Origin: Bryopsis sp. KO-2023
Taxonomy: Eukaryota > Chlorophyta > Ulvophyceae > Bryopsidales > Bryopsidaceae
Assembly: GCA_030272585.1 (NCBI GenBank)
Contig: BSYQ01000011.1
Location: 1,178,001-1,242,000, forward strand
Reading direction: 5' to 3'
DNA length: 64,000 bases
The first letter of the stretch is position 1. The number at the start of each line of letters is the position of its first letter. This document shows, in pieces, positions 37,163-45,765 of this stretch. The translations under genes were made by a program, and so were the position numbers. The notes under the pieces are model-generated. The model was not told the DNA's origin. It made no database searches and was given only the letters and a program-made list of their open reading frames with translations.

Positions 37163-39031
37163 TCACTCTGTCTCGGAGTCCAAGCCCTCGAGATCCCACA
37201 TCGTTCGTAGGATGTATGTCAGCCGGGATCCAAGCTCCTTGACACCGGTTTTCGAGGGGAAGGCTGCGGATTTGACCCGACACACCTGACATGGTAAGGT
37301 GAGCTGATCAGTGGTGTCCGGGGATGGAAGCGATGGGAGCGGAAGGAAATCCTCCGCACGTTTCCCGAGGCGAAGATGCTCCGCGGTCATATCGAGCGGC
37401 CGGATACTTTTATCCGCGAGCCACCGATTGATGACCCGATCCATTACATGATGATGGGGCCAGTGTGTAGGGCAAACGTAGTGTGCCCCACAACTGGTTT
37501 TTACCCCGACACCATGTTGCGTTCCCGCGCAGTAATAGCACTTCGTTCCCGCGAGTGCTGGATCGTGCGTGCCTTTGATCTTCTTGAGCGCTGCACGCAA
37601 CTCTTTCGCGTCCTTCGCGCGTGTGCGTTTCTTCCCTCGCTTGGTGCTTTTCTCCGCGCCCTTTTTGTCCGCTTCCTTCACTTTTTCCGCATCCGCCTGA
37701 GTCGACGGCTCCCCTTTCTTGGTTTCAGCGGTTGTCTTTTTCTCCGCGTCCGCCTTCTTTTGTTTTCCCGCGTCCGCATGTGTTTTCTCCGCGTCCGCCT
37801 TTTGTTTTTCCGCAGCCGCCTTTTTCTCCGCATGTGTTTTCTCCGCGTCCGCCTGTTGTTTTTCCGCGGCCGCCTTTTTCTCCGCGGCTGCTTTCTTTTT
37901 CTCCGCAAGTGCTTTGAGCATTGCTGCTTTGACGAGTGCTTTTGTTTGTGCGTCCTCCGCGCTCAGCGGTGGTTTTGAACCTGTCGGTTCTTCCGCTATG
38001 ACGTCTTCGTTGTCGTCATCGTCAAGGGAACTCTGGGGTGGTTTCGCCAACTGCTGTGAGATATTTTCCGCTGCCCCGTCTATCCGGCTCAACCAGTCGT
38101 TCACTTGGTCCAAATTGTGCGCCTTCGTAAGGTCTACGTTTGTGATGGTTATCTCTTTGACCTTATGCATATCGACCTGGTCTTTTATCCGGCCATCCCT
38201 CACCAACTGCGCCTGTGTTTTCGCGGTGTCCAGACGTACTCCCACGAGTCCGTGTGAGAAACTCGCGAGTGACTGCGGAATGTCCATGAGGCTGGCCCGA
38301 AGCCGGCTGACCTCAACCTTGGACGCCACCAACTCGGACATTAACACGCGGGCAGTCGTGCTGCTGCAGAAATTGTCTCCCTTTTCCGCCTTGGCGAGAG
38401 CTGCTTTTGTGGCCGCCAGCTCTTTTTGGACCGTGGCGAGGTGCTTGTAGCGTTTCTCCGCCTCGCTGATGAGCTGCTTGTTTTCCTTGTGATACCATTC
38501 GGTATCCGCCTGAGCTTTGGTGGCTGTTTTCCGGGAGAGGGCCAGATCGGTGGTCAGCTGGGTGATTTCCTTTGCTTTCGCGGAAATTTCTTGATTCCGC
38601 GCGGAAATGGTTTGATCCTTTGCGGAATTTTCTTCCTCTTTCGCGGATAACTCTCTTTTGATGGTCTTGAGTTCCGCTTCCGCACCGCGGGCTTTCACTT
38701 GAGCATCACTCAACTGCTGTTGAAGAGCCCGGTATCGATTTGTCCAATCCGCCTCCAGCTTAGTTTTTTCCGCCGCCCTTTCCTCTTTTGTTTCCCGGAG
38801 TTCCGCCGCCAGCTCACAGATTTCCGCCTCCTGCTCATCTCTTTTTGTCACACCCTCCTGAAGCTTCTTGTGTAACTTTTCGTAATCCGCCGCCACATTT
38901 GCATGTGATTCCACCGCCTCAGTTCCAGATTCTAAGGCTTCCGCGAGCTCCGTTTCCAAGGCCTCTGCCTTTGCTTTCCACTCATCCCTCTGCTGACGGA
39001 GTCGCTCCAAATGCTCGGATGTTCCAGACAT
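37163..39031 (-). CDS. F ORF3: coiled-coil protein with C-terminal RING-like zinc array
   Basis: 622 aa from an ATG at 39031. Residues about 1-230 form a strong Glu/Lys/Ala coiled coil; about 350-450 is a low-complexity run of AEKKAAAEKQ and ADAEKTHAE units, followed by a basic patch (RGKKRTRAK). The zinc array is at residues about 497-584 (37280-37540): CYYC, C-x2-H-x2-C-x2-H-W (CGAHYVCPTHW), and CQVC about 60 residues on. CGxHxVCxxHW is nearly the same in B (CGYHLVCDAHW), while the rest has diverged widely, so the zinc core is the conserved part. It lies after pol, before the 3' LTR. No membrane segment. Confidence 0.75.
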   Translation of the reverse strand: MSGTSEHLERLRQQRDEWKAKAEALETELAEALESGTEAVESHANVAADYEKLHKKLQEGVTKRDEQEAEICELAAELRETKEERAAEKTKLEADWTNRYRALQQQLSDAQVKARGAEAELKTIKRELSAKEEENSAKDQTISARNQEISAKAKEITQLTTDLALSRKTATKAQADTEWYHKENKQLISEAEKRYKHLATVQKELAATKAALAKAEKGDNFCSSTTARVLMSELVASKVEVSRLRASLMDIPQSLASFSHGLVGVRLDTAKTQAQLVRDGRIKDQVDMHKVKEITITNVDLTKAHNLDQVNDWLSRIDGAAENISQQLAKPPQSSLDDDDNEDVIAEEPTGSKPPLSAEDAQTKALVKAAMLKALAEKKKAAAEKKAAAEKQQADAEKTHAEKKAAAEKQKADAEKTHADAGKQKKADAEKKTTAETKKGEPSTQADAEKVKEADKKGAEKSTKRGKKRTRAKDAKELRAALKKIKGTHDPALAGTKCYYCAGTQHGVGVKTSCGAHYVCPTHWPHHHVMDRVINRWLADKSIRPLDMTAEHLRLGKRAEDFLPLPSLPSPDTTDQLTLPCQVCRVKSAAFPSKTGVKELGSRLTYILRTMWDLEGLDSETE

Positions 39032-39352
39032 TTTTATGCAAATGCTTTTAATGTTTTGCTCTGGTGGCGGTTGCTTCTGAAGGTTCAGTGCGCTCGGCGT
39101 AAACTTTTGACGAAATAGGGCTGGAGGGTTGCAGCCTAGCTAGTTTATACAAGTGATAGAGTCACTCACTTGTCACTGATGGAAGACTTCCTCTATTGAG
39201 TGTCGTCTCATCCAAGGTTCTAGCCCGCTTTGATATTACCCTCGCTATCTTGACTCAGCTCTCTGTAGCTCGCTCTTAGATGTATTTGATTATGGGTGAA
39301 CTGATACCAACTCAGTAACCATCGTTCCCTTCCCCATATCAACCTGTATCAT
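39032..39352 (-). promoter_or_regulatory. F pol-ORF3 spacer with putative internal promoter
   Basis: In element sense TATAAAC at 39149-39143, about 115 nt before the ORF3 ATG. It is followed by CTAGGCTGCAACCC and AGTTTACGCCGAGCGC, resembling the B spacer (TATAAGCGCAGCCC, GTAAACGGAGCGAGC). No other feature. Confidence 0.45.
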
Positions 39353-40106
39353 CTAAAGAGGTTGTTTCCGCCGCCTTGTCCGCCTTTCTTCCCGCTTAGA
39401 GCGGATTTCCTCTTTGGTCGGCAAGCGCGTGCGGTTTCTGAGATACTCTGCCAAGATATCGCTGGCATTGGCCAGGTGGGCTTCTGGCTCCCAGGTGGCT
39501 TCCATCAAATCATAGCCCTTCCACAGAATCAAGTACTCCCGACGGTTGGGTGTGCCTCGATCCCGCAGAATACGCTCGACCTCATATTCAATGGCGCCAT
39601 CCACCAACTCCCCTTCGGGAGGTTCCACCTCCCGCTCATCATCTTCTGACAAGCGGTTGTATGCCTTCAGCTTGGAGACATGGAAGGTAGAATGAATAGT
39701 CCAATGGGGTGGTAGTTGCAGGCGATAAGCGACTGTGGATATCGCTTTGTCCACTTTGAATGGCCCGACAAACCTCCGGCGGATTTTTGGTGGGATCTTT
39801 TGCAAGGATTGCAGCGGAATAAATGTACTCCGCACCAAAACTTCATCCCCTTCTTTGAAGATTACTTCCCGCCGCCGTTTGTTCGCTTGGACACACATCC
39901 GCTCTTGTGCGGTTGCATACTGCTGCTTTGCCTGCTGCAGTTGCTCGTCCATTCGTTTCACCATTTCGGTTGCCATTTCGGACTCTTCTTTCGCCGTTAA
40001 CTTTTTCTGCACGGTAATTTGTCCCATATGCTGCCCATACAATAAGTGTGCTGGGGCATAGCCGGTTGACACATTGCGGGAGTTGTTGGCAGCAAATTCC
40101 GCTGTC
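39353..40106 (-). CDS. pol: F Pol C-terminus: integrase end and chromodomain (interrupted)
   Basis: Resumes at TAEFAANNSRNVSTG and continues through the integrase C-terminal region (GDEVLVRSTFIPL, RRRFVGPFKVDK, PPHWTIHSTFHVSKLK) to a chromodomain (YEVERILRDRG, YLILWKGYDLMEATWEP) and a basic tail. The preceding coding part is at 55412-56175. The sequence is closest to B Pol in this window. The frame is intact apart from the D insertion. Confidence 0.9.
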
Positions 40107-40387
40107 TGTAACCCCAAACCACGTCGCCTCCACCGATTTCGTCGTCCCTGCAGCGGGAGTAGGTGTGTTTGGTAGTAATCGGGAAGGACAAGACTTAGTT
40201 GGGCTAGATTGGGTTGATCCGGCTTCGAGTAGACCTTGATTTGGATCAAGTACATTTGTGATGGGATGTGGGAAGATATATTGGACGAGTTTATGGACGT
40301 TGGAACCTTTTTGCTTTGGATTGTAAGTCTTCCTTTGGAGTGGGACTGTGGCGTGTGTGACAAGAGCGGTCAAGACGACGTTTTGGG
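40107..40387 (+). repeat. D 5' LTR
   Basis: 281 bp, starts TGTAACCCCAAACC. The inner end TTTTGGG is directly followed by the PBS TGGTTTCGGAGCC. Confidence 0.92.
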
Positions 40388-40400
40388 TGGTTTCGGAGCC
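40388..40400 (+). promoter_or_regulatory. D primer binding site
   Basis: TGGTTTCGGAGCC, identical to A and C. Confidence 0.75.
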
Positions 40401-41145
40401 AACAAGGAGACTTTTTAGCTCTCCTGATCCAAGGAAGAACCAAGGAAGGCTTGCAACCCTTAGCAAGGGTCGAGACAAGTGCAAGGGAGGTCTTTCCCTA
40501 GTGGAAGTGAAGTGAGCACTTGCAGGAGTGAAGAGAAGGACCCATAGGGGTATTCGCTCCTCAAAAGAATACAAGGACGAGCTTGAGTCGCTCAAAAAGT
40601 TAAAGAGAAGGCGAAGAAGTTCTGTGGTTTTTGGGATCTGTGTTAGGTTAAGATCTTAACCTAAGGGTTGGTCAGGAGTGCGCTTGCGCCGCTTTTGTCT
40701 TGTTTTTCTGTGAGTTGCGTGGTGGCGTTTTCAAAAGAAACGAGAGGCGAGAGTTGGTGCTGTGTAGCTACTGCCGAGGTTTTATAGGTTTTCGTTTCCA
40801 GTGGTGTTTCGGAGTAGGAGTGGTATTGCCGTTTTGCAAAAGAAGCGAGAAGGCGAGACGGTGCTGTGTAGCGACTGCCGAGGTTTTATAGGTTTTCGTT
40901 TGCAGTGGCGTTTTCCGAAGTAGGAGTGTTGGCTGAGTAGAGATCTGTCGCTAAGAAAGAAGAAGGCGAGAGTCAGTGTTGTGTAGCGACTGCCGAGGTT
41001 TTATAGGTTTTCGTTTGCAGTGGCGTTTTCCGAAGTAGGAGTGTTGACTGAGTAGAGGTCTGTCGCTGGCGCGTACAGCAGGGTCGGCTGTTTTGTTTGG
41101 GGTGTTTTTCCTTTCACAGAGTCGCTCTTTTCTAAGAAACAAGAT
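40401..41145 (+). other. D leader: C-like leader, 22-bp palindrome, threefold 104-115-bp repeat
   Basis: No gene. 40524-40703 matches the C leader (41876-42054) across most of its length, including GAGTGAAGAGAAGGACCCA. A perfect 22-bp palindrome (TTAGGTTAAGA plus its reverse complement) is at 40643-40664. A unit with TGTGTAGCGACTGCCGAGG and GTTTTATAGGTTTTCG is repeated three times (from about 40761, 40865 and 40980). The shared leader is a candidate packaging or dimerisation region. Confidence 0.55.
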
Positions 41146-41151
41146 CTCCAG

Positions 41152-41737
41152 TGTAACCCCAAACCACGTCGCCTCGACCAATTTTGTCACCTCCAGGGCT
41201 AGAGTGATATCAGGGGAGGGAATGCTGCTTGAGGCAGTCCCAGACGGATTACGTAGGGCTAGCAGTCACCCTGGGACAGTTCTGCCATAGCAGTTCCGCC
41301 ATAGTTTAGAAGTAGCAGTTCAGCTACAGAAATGCCTAGGTTGGACGTTCCTAGGGGTTGGTGCTGAGGGAAGGGATTGAGAGTGGTTAGGAAGATCAAC
41401 TAGGCTTGATGGGTTAGGAAGTCTCCATCAGTAGGTGGGATCCTAGGTGATCAGTGGGACCAAGGTGAGTCAGGCTGCAGCCTATTTAAACGGCTGATCT
41501 TAGGGTATTGTTCTTCTTCTTGGTGTGGATCTTCTTGTTTTGTTTGAGTTCGGACTTGGGTTGTTGTAAAAGAAGCTTTGAGAGAAAGACCTGAGTGGAG
41601 AGTGTTTTTGTGAGGCCGTGTGATTATATCAAAAGGGGCTGTCCCCACTTCTGCCGTTCCCTTACTGCAAGAACGTCTCTACAACCGTTAAGTCCAGCTG
41701 CAGGGGTGACCCCAGCGGTCAGGACGACGCAATTTGT
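41152..41737 (+). repeat. C 5' LTR
   Basis: 586 bp, starts TGTAACCCCAAACCACGTCG. Contains GCCTATTTAAACGG, a possible TATA element. Inner end TTTGT is followed by the PBS. Confidence 0.93.
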
Positions 41738-41750
41738 TGGTTTCGGAGCC
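41738..41750 (+). promoter_or_regulatory. C primer binding site
   Basis: TGGTTTCGGAGCC directly after the LTR. Confidence 0.75.
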
Positions 41751-42231
41751 CAGGCGCGCACACTTTTTAGCTGTGCTGCAGCAGACGTGCACTACGGCTC
41801 TGGCAGTCGTTATAAGTGGGCAGTCTGGACGAGCAAGACCTGAGAGTGAGAAAAGAAGCGGAGTAAGCTCTTGCAAGAGTGAAGAGAAGGACCCACAGGG
41901 GTGGATACGTTTCAAAAGGGTACAAGGTCGAGCTTGGGTCGCTCACAAGGGTGAAGAGAAGGCGAAAAAGCTTTGTGGGTTTCGGGATCTTGTGGGATCT
42001 TAACCTAAGGTTAGGTCAGAACTGCTGTTGGGTCGCTTTTGTCTTGTTTGGGCTGCAGCAAGGTCGAGAACAAATACAAGAAAGAGTGACGAACTGCATA
42101 AGGTGGAAAAAGAAGCAAGGGCAGTACTTATCCGAGGTTTGGAGGAGAACAGAGGGTAAAAGAGAAGGATCACGACCAGAAGGGAGACTTGCCACTCAGA
42201 TCTGTGGCGGCGCTGAAGGAAAAAGAAGATC
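41751..42231 (+). other. C leader
   Basis: Shares GCGCACACTTTT and AGCTGTGCTGCAGCAG with the start of A ORF1. It has an open stretch from about 41734 to 42003 that does not continue into Gag. It contains the odd palindrome AACCTAAGGTT (42002-42012) and homology to the D leader. It may include a broken former Gag N-terminus. No ATG start for Gag is visible. Confidence 0.5.
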
Positions 42232-45200
42232 TTGACGGAAAAAGTGAACGAGGAAGAAGAACCAAACGAGGAAGAAGGCCTTGGTGGTGCAGAAGGAGTG
42301 AACGTTGAGGTTTCTGAGGCACAAGGAAGTGTTGGTGCTTTTTCTGAGGCTGGTCTTGTTGACGACGAAGGGGTATTGAAGGAAGACTTTCTTGGCGGCT
42401 GGGATAACGAGGAAGTGAACGAGGTTGACGAGAAAGAGGTTGTGATGGTCGAGAGTGTTCCTGAAGAACGTGAAGCAAGACAAGAAGACAGAGCTGCTGG
42501 AGACGAGGTTACGAGGGCAGAGGTAGACGACGAAGTGGTTGCTGTCGTTAAAGAAGAAGAAGAGCAAGCAAGTGTTGACCCCACTGGAAGGGAGGTACAA
42601 GAAGGAAACCTCGTTGGCGTTACTGACCAAGGAGAAGCCGAGGTTGTCCAAGAGGAGGAAGAAGTGCTTGCGGAAGAAGTAAAAGAAGAAGACGAAGCAA
42701 GACGAGTGACCAAAGAAGAGGAGGAAGCCTTTGTTGAGCCAGAAGTTGTGGTTAAGGAAGAAGTCAAACAAGAAGAGGAAGAAGAGAGCAGTGTTGCTGC
42801 AGGGAACGGAGGAAATGGAGGCGCTACCAACGAGCCCTCGAGTTCCAGTTCCGACGAAGACAAACCTGAAGGGGAAAGAGACAAGAGGGAGACATCCTCT
42901 AGTTTCGAGGAAGAGCCTGTGCCCCCAGTACATCCACCACTGAACCCATTTGCCTTTGCTGCCAGTCTCCCCCAGATTCCTCCAATTGTGCCACCTGGTC
43001 CAGTTGTTCCACCCGTTCCACCAAGACCTCCTGTTCCACCACCAGTTTGTCCACCGACTCCAGGCAGTGGCGGCGCCATGATACATCCAACAGAAGGACT
43101 TCCTAATCGGTTGACTAACAGTCATTTACCTGCATTTACGGGTGCAGAGGCAGAAGATGTGGCCACCTGGTTACGTTCCTATGGGATCCTCGCTGAAGGC
43201 TCTGGCTGGAACGTACCCCCAGCAGTGCAGCCACACGAAGACGAGAGGATAGAGAGACTGGTCCGCTATACAACCAGGGAGGCTCGGTCATGGGTTGACA
43301 ATTGGATATCCAGACATCCAGCCCTTGTGGAAGGAGTGCCAAACCCATTGAGGACGTGGCAGAAGTTGCAAACGGACATGCTGGCCTGGTTTGGAATTGC
43401 CCCAGCAACACTAGTGGCCCATACCTTGGAACAAAGCCGGAAATGTGATGAAACAGGCGACGAGTGTGCATCTGCGCCATCCCAGGAGCAAGTGGAAGCG
43501 GACAGAGTACCAGGCAATCCAGCCGTGGCAGATGGGTCCTTACTTCGATTGAACAAGGACGGAGCTCAGGGGGAGTTGACACCCATACTTCATGCACCCA
43601 TGGAGGATACTTTGGAGGGAGTCAGTGCCAGAGCCAGACAAGTTGAGAAGAGACAAGTGGACCCCAGTTCCACCCAGAAGGAAGTGACGGTCCCAGCAAC
43701 CGAACTGATGGGAGAACTGCAGGAGCATGCAGCATTGGAGCCTGTTTTGGCAGAAGTGGGCGTTATGGATCGGAGAGTAAATGGGCAAATTGACAGCCTA
43801 AGGAAGGAAATGCGTGATCACAAAATTGTGACGGATTCAAGACTTCGAGGAGTGGAGCAGCAAGTGAGAATATCTGGGCGGCAGTATAGCGAACTCAGGA
43901 GGATGATCTCCGCCTTGACAGAAAGGGTAGCAGATATGCGACAATCGGAAGAACCCGAGCTGGCAGGGGTGAGCCATGGCATTACTGAAGACGCTGGAGC
44001 GAATGGAATACTTACCAATGGAGAAAGAGGCCGGGGAAGGAACAGAGGAAATGAATGGAGGAGAAGGAGTGGAAGGATAGACATGAGCGAAGTCACGTGT
44101 TGGCATTGCTTAGACCTTGGACATTACAGAAGAAATTGTCCCAACCGAATGCAGAGTTTCCAAGCAGAACTGGAAGATCAGTTGATTATGGATTTCGAGC
44201 AGACCGACCCAGTGACAGCAGCCATGAAGGAACCAGAGGAAGTCATGGCATCAATCTTGTACTCTGCTATGGATGTCGACAATGGAGCAATGGACAGTGC
44301 CCAAGGAAGCAATGGAGGGACTCCTGTGGATACGAGCCCAATACCCTCAGAACCGCAAGCAACTACTGCAGAAGATGTTGTAATGGAGGAACTGAAAGAG
44401 CAGCCAAACCTTGAATCAAAGAAAGAGCCAGAAGAGATTCCAAAGCGATTGCCGAAGCCAGAAGATGTGCCACAAGGATCCAAGCCAGTTGTGATGTTGC
44501 CATTGATGCATAGACCGATGCAAGTACCATCGCCGAGAAATACCATGGCAAAGAAAAAGAAGATGGTCAAGAAATCAACAGTGGAGCCAAAGGAGAAGCG
44601 CATGTTTACTAAGGCGGAGGCCAAGAAGTTTGTGGAGGGATTGACGGCGGAAGTATCCGTGGCCAAACTCTGTCAACATCATCCGAAGCTGATTGATGCT
44701 TGGCTGAAGGCATTGAGGGTGCCCATGGCGAAAGTCCCAGCAGTTACCACCATGGCAGAAGTGGACAAGACAAGCTCATATGCAGTCACTACAGCCACAG
44801 CCAAAGTGATGGAAACTAAAGTGCCAGGAGCAATCATTGACACCGGAGCGAGTGCCTGTGTGATATCCAAAAAACTCCTAACACAAACGGGGTTAGCACA
44901 CCTTATGGAGGAACCAAGAGGGCGTTACCGGGACTGCAATGGAGAGACTCGGCAGGCAGTAGGGTACATCCCCGCTCTACCCATTGCCCTTGGACAATGC
45001 AAACAAATGGTACCGTGCCATGTAGTGGAGAACAAGCATTTGTCCCTAATCATTGGGACTCCATGGTTGGCTAAAACCGGCACCGAGATTGACTACGGGC
45101 TCAAAAAGCTCACTCCATACGTGGCGGGACAGCGCATGGGTGGCGTGCCGATCGAGTTCATCCACTCTGTAACGCCTGCAACTGCTGCAGTCGTCTCTGT

Positions 45201-45765
45201 CTACCAGACCCTCCGCCACATCGAAGAATCCAGTCCTGCACCAGCACAACCACCCCCTTCTACCGGGGAACTTTTGCAGCCAAACTCAAGGACGACTCAT
45301 GATGGTCTGAACCAGCCCAACGCCGCCAGTCGACATCCACCGACCCTCCGGCTTACATACTACCAAGCAAGGGTGCTGCAAGAGTGCTACACCATGCGTC
45401 GGGAGAACGGGATGAGTGAGGCAGCAGCCTCACACCTCCACCAGCAAGAGATGGAGTTACTGGATGCAAGAAGAGGGCACCATTTGAAAATACAAAAAGA
45501 GAACGAAGGGAGTTTGGAGGAAACACTGCGAAGGGAAGGAAAACAGGGGAGAAGGAATGGTGTAACAGAGGAATACATGCGGAGGCGGGAGGCACTGAAA
45601 CAACAAGAAAAGGAGGAGCTCAAAAAGCTTTTGGATTACTTCCGGGAGAGTGCACAAGCATGGAGACCGAAAGGAGTGCCTGCAGCAGGAGTGCCAGCAG
45701 CAACGGCCGCAACCGGAGGGAAAGGAGGGAGTGAGGTGATAAGCTATACCACTTCGGATTTTTGA
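42232..45765 (+). CDS. gag: C ORF1: Gag with CCHC and aspartic protease
   Basis: 1,177 codons from a TTG at 42232; the frame opens just after an in-frame TGA, and the first ATG is codon 72 (42445). An acidic Glu/Val-rich N-terminus is followed by a Pro-rich tract, a Gag capsid region (LPAFTGAEAEDVATWLRSYG...TWQKLQTDMLAWFG), CCHC knuckle CWHCLDLGHYRRNC, and aspartic protease IIDTGASACVIS with LIIGTPWL. It ends TTSDF-stop on GGATTTT. Clearly related to A ORF1 but without the ninefold acidic repeat. Start codon uncertain. Confidence 0.88.
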   Translation: MTEKVNEEEEPNEEEGLGGAEGVNVEVSEAQGSVGAFSEAGLVDDEGVLKEDFLGGWDNEEVNEVDEKEVVMVESVPEEREARQEDRAAGDEVTRAEVDDEVVAVVKEEEEQASVDPTGREVQEGNLVGVTDQGEAEVVQEEEEVLAEEVKEEDEARRVTKEEEEAFVEPEVVVKEEVKQEEEEESSVAAGNGGNGGATNEPSSSSSDEDKPEGERDKRETSSSFEEEPVPPVHPPLNPFAFAASLPQIPPIVPPGPVVPPVPPRPPVPPPVCPPTPGSGGAMIHPTEGLPNRLTNSHLPAFTGAEAEDVATWLRSYGILAEGSGWNVPPAVQPHEDERIERLVRYTTREARSWVDNWISRHPALVEGVPNPLRTWQKLQTDMLAWFGIAPATLVAHTLEQSRKCDETGDECASAPSQEQVEADRVPGNPAVADGSLLRLNKDGAQGELTPILHAPMEDTLEGVSARARQVEKRQVDPSSTQKEVTVPATELMGELQEHAALEPVLAEVGVMDRRVNGQIDSLRKEMRDHKIVTDSRLRGVEQQVRISGRQYSELRRMISALTERVADMRQSEEPELAGVSHGITEDAGANGILTNGERGRGRNRGNEWRRRSGRIDMSEVTCWHCLDLGHYRRNCPNRMQSFQAELEDQLIMDFEQTDPVTAAMKEPEEVMASILYSAMDVDNGAMDSAQGSNGGTPVDTSPIPSEPQATTAEDVVMEELKEQPNLESKKEPEEIPKRLPKPEDVPQGSKPVVMLPLMHRPMQVPSPRNTMAKKKKMVKKSTVEPKEKRMFTKAEAKKFVEGLTAEVSVAKLCQHHPKLIDAWLKALRVPMAKVPAVTTMAEVDKTSSYAVTTATAKVMETKVPGAIIDTGASACVISKKLLTQTGLAHLMEEPRGRYRDCNGETRQAVGYIPALPIALGQCKQMVPCHVVENKHLSLIIGTPWLAKTGTEIDYGLKKLTPYVAGQRMGGVPIEFIHSVTPATAAVVSVYQTLRHIEESSPAPAQPPPSTGELLQPNSRTTHDGLNQPNAASRHPPTLRLTYYQARVLQECYTMRRENGMSEAAASHLHQQEMELLDARRGHHLKIQKENEGSLEETLRREGKQGRRNGVTEEYMRRREALKQQEKEELKKLLDYFRESAQAWRPKGVPAAGVPAATAATGGKGGSEVISYTTSDF
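45756..45762 (+). promoter_or_regulatory. C -1 frameshift site GGATTTT at the Gag-PR stop
   Basis: TCG GAT TTT TGA. A -1 slip reads TTG AGT GGG CCG and enters ORF2, whose frame opens exactly here. Same arrangement as A. Confidence 0.65.

Larger units (their letters stand above)
36178..40106 (-). mobile_element. Element F, 3' part (chromodomain Ty3/gypsy)
   Basis: Minus-strand remnant holding part of the 3' LTR, PPT, ORF3 and the last part of pol. D cut its integrase at GCTGTC (40101-40106 and 55406-55411), and it resumes at 55412-56175. A2 cut it again at 56175, so Gag, protease and RT lie right of the window. The G element lies at its left edge, probably inside its LTR. Confidence 0.85.
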
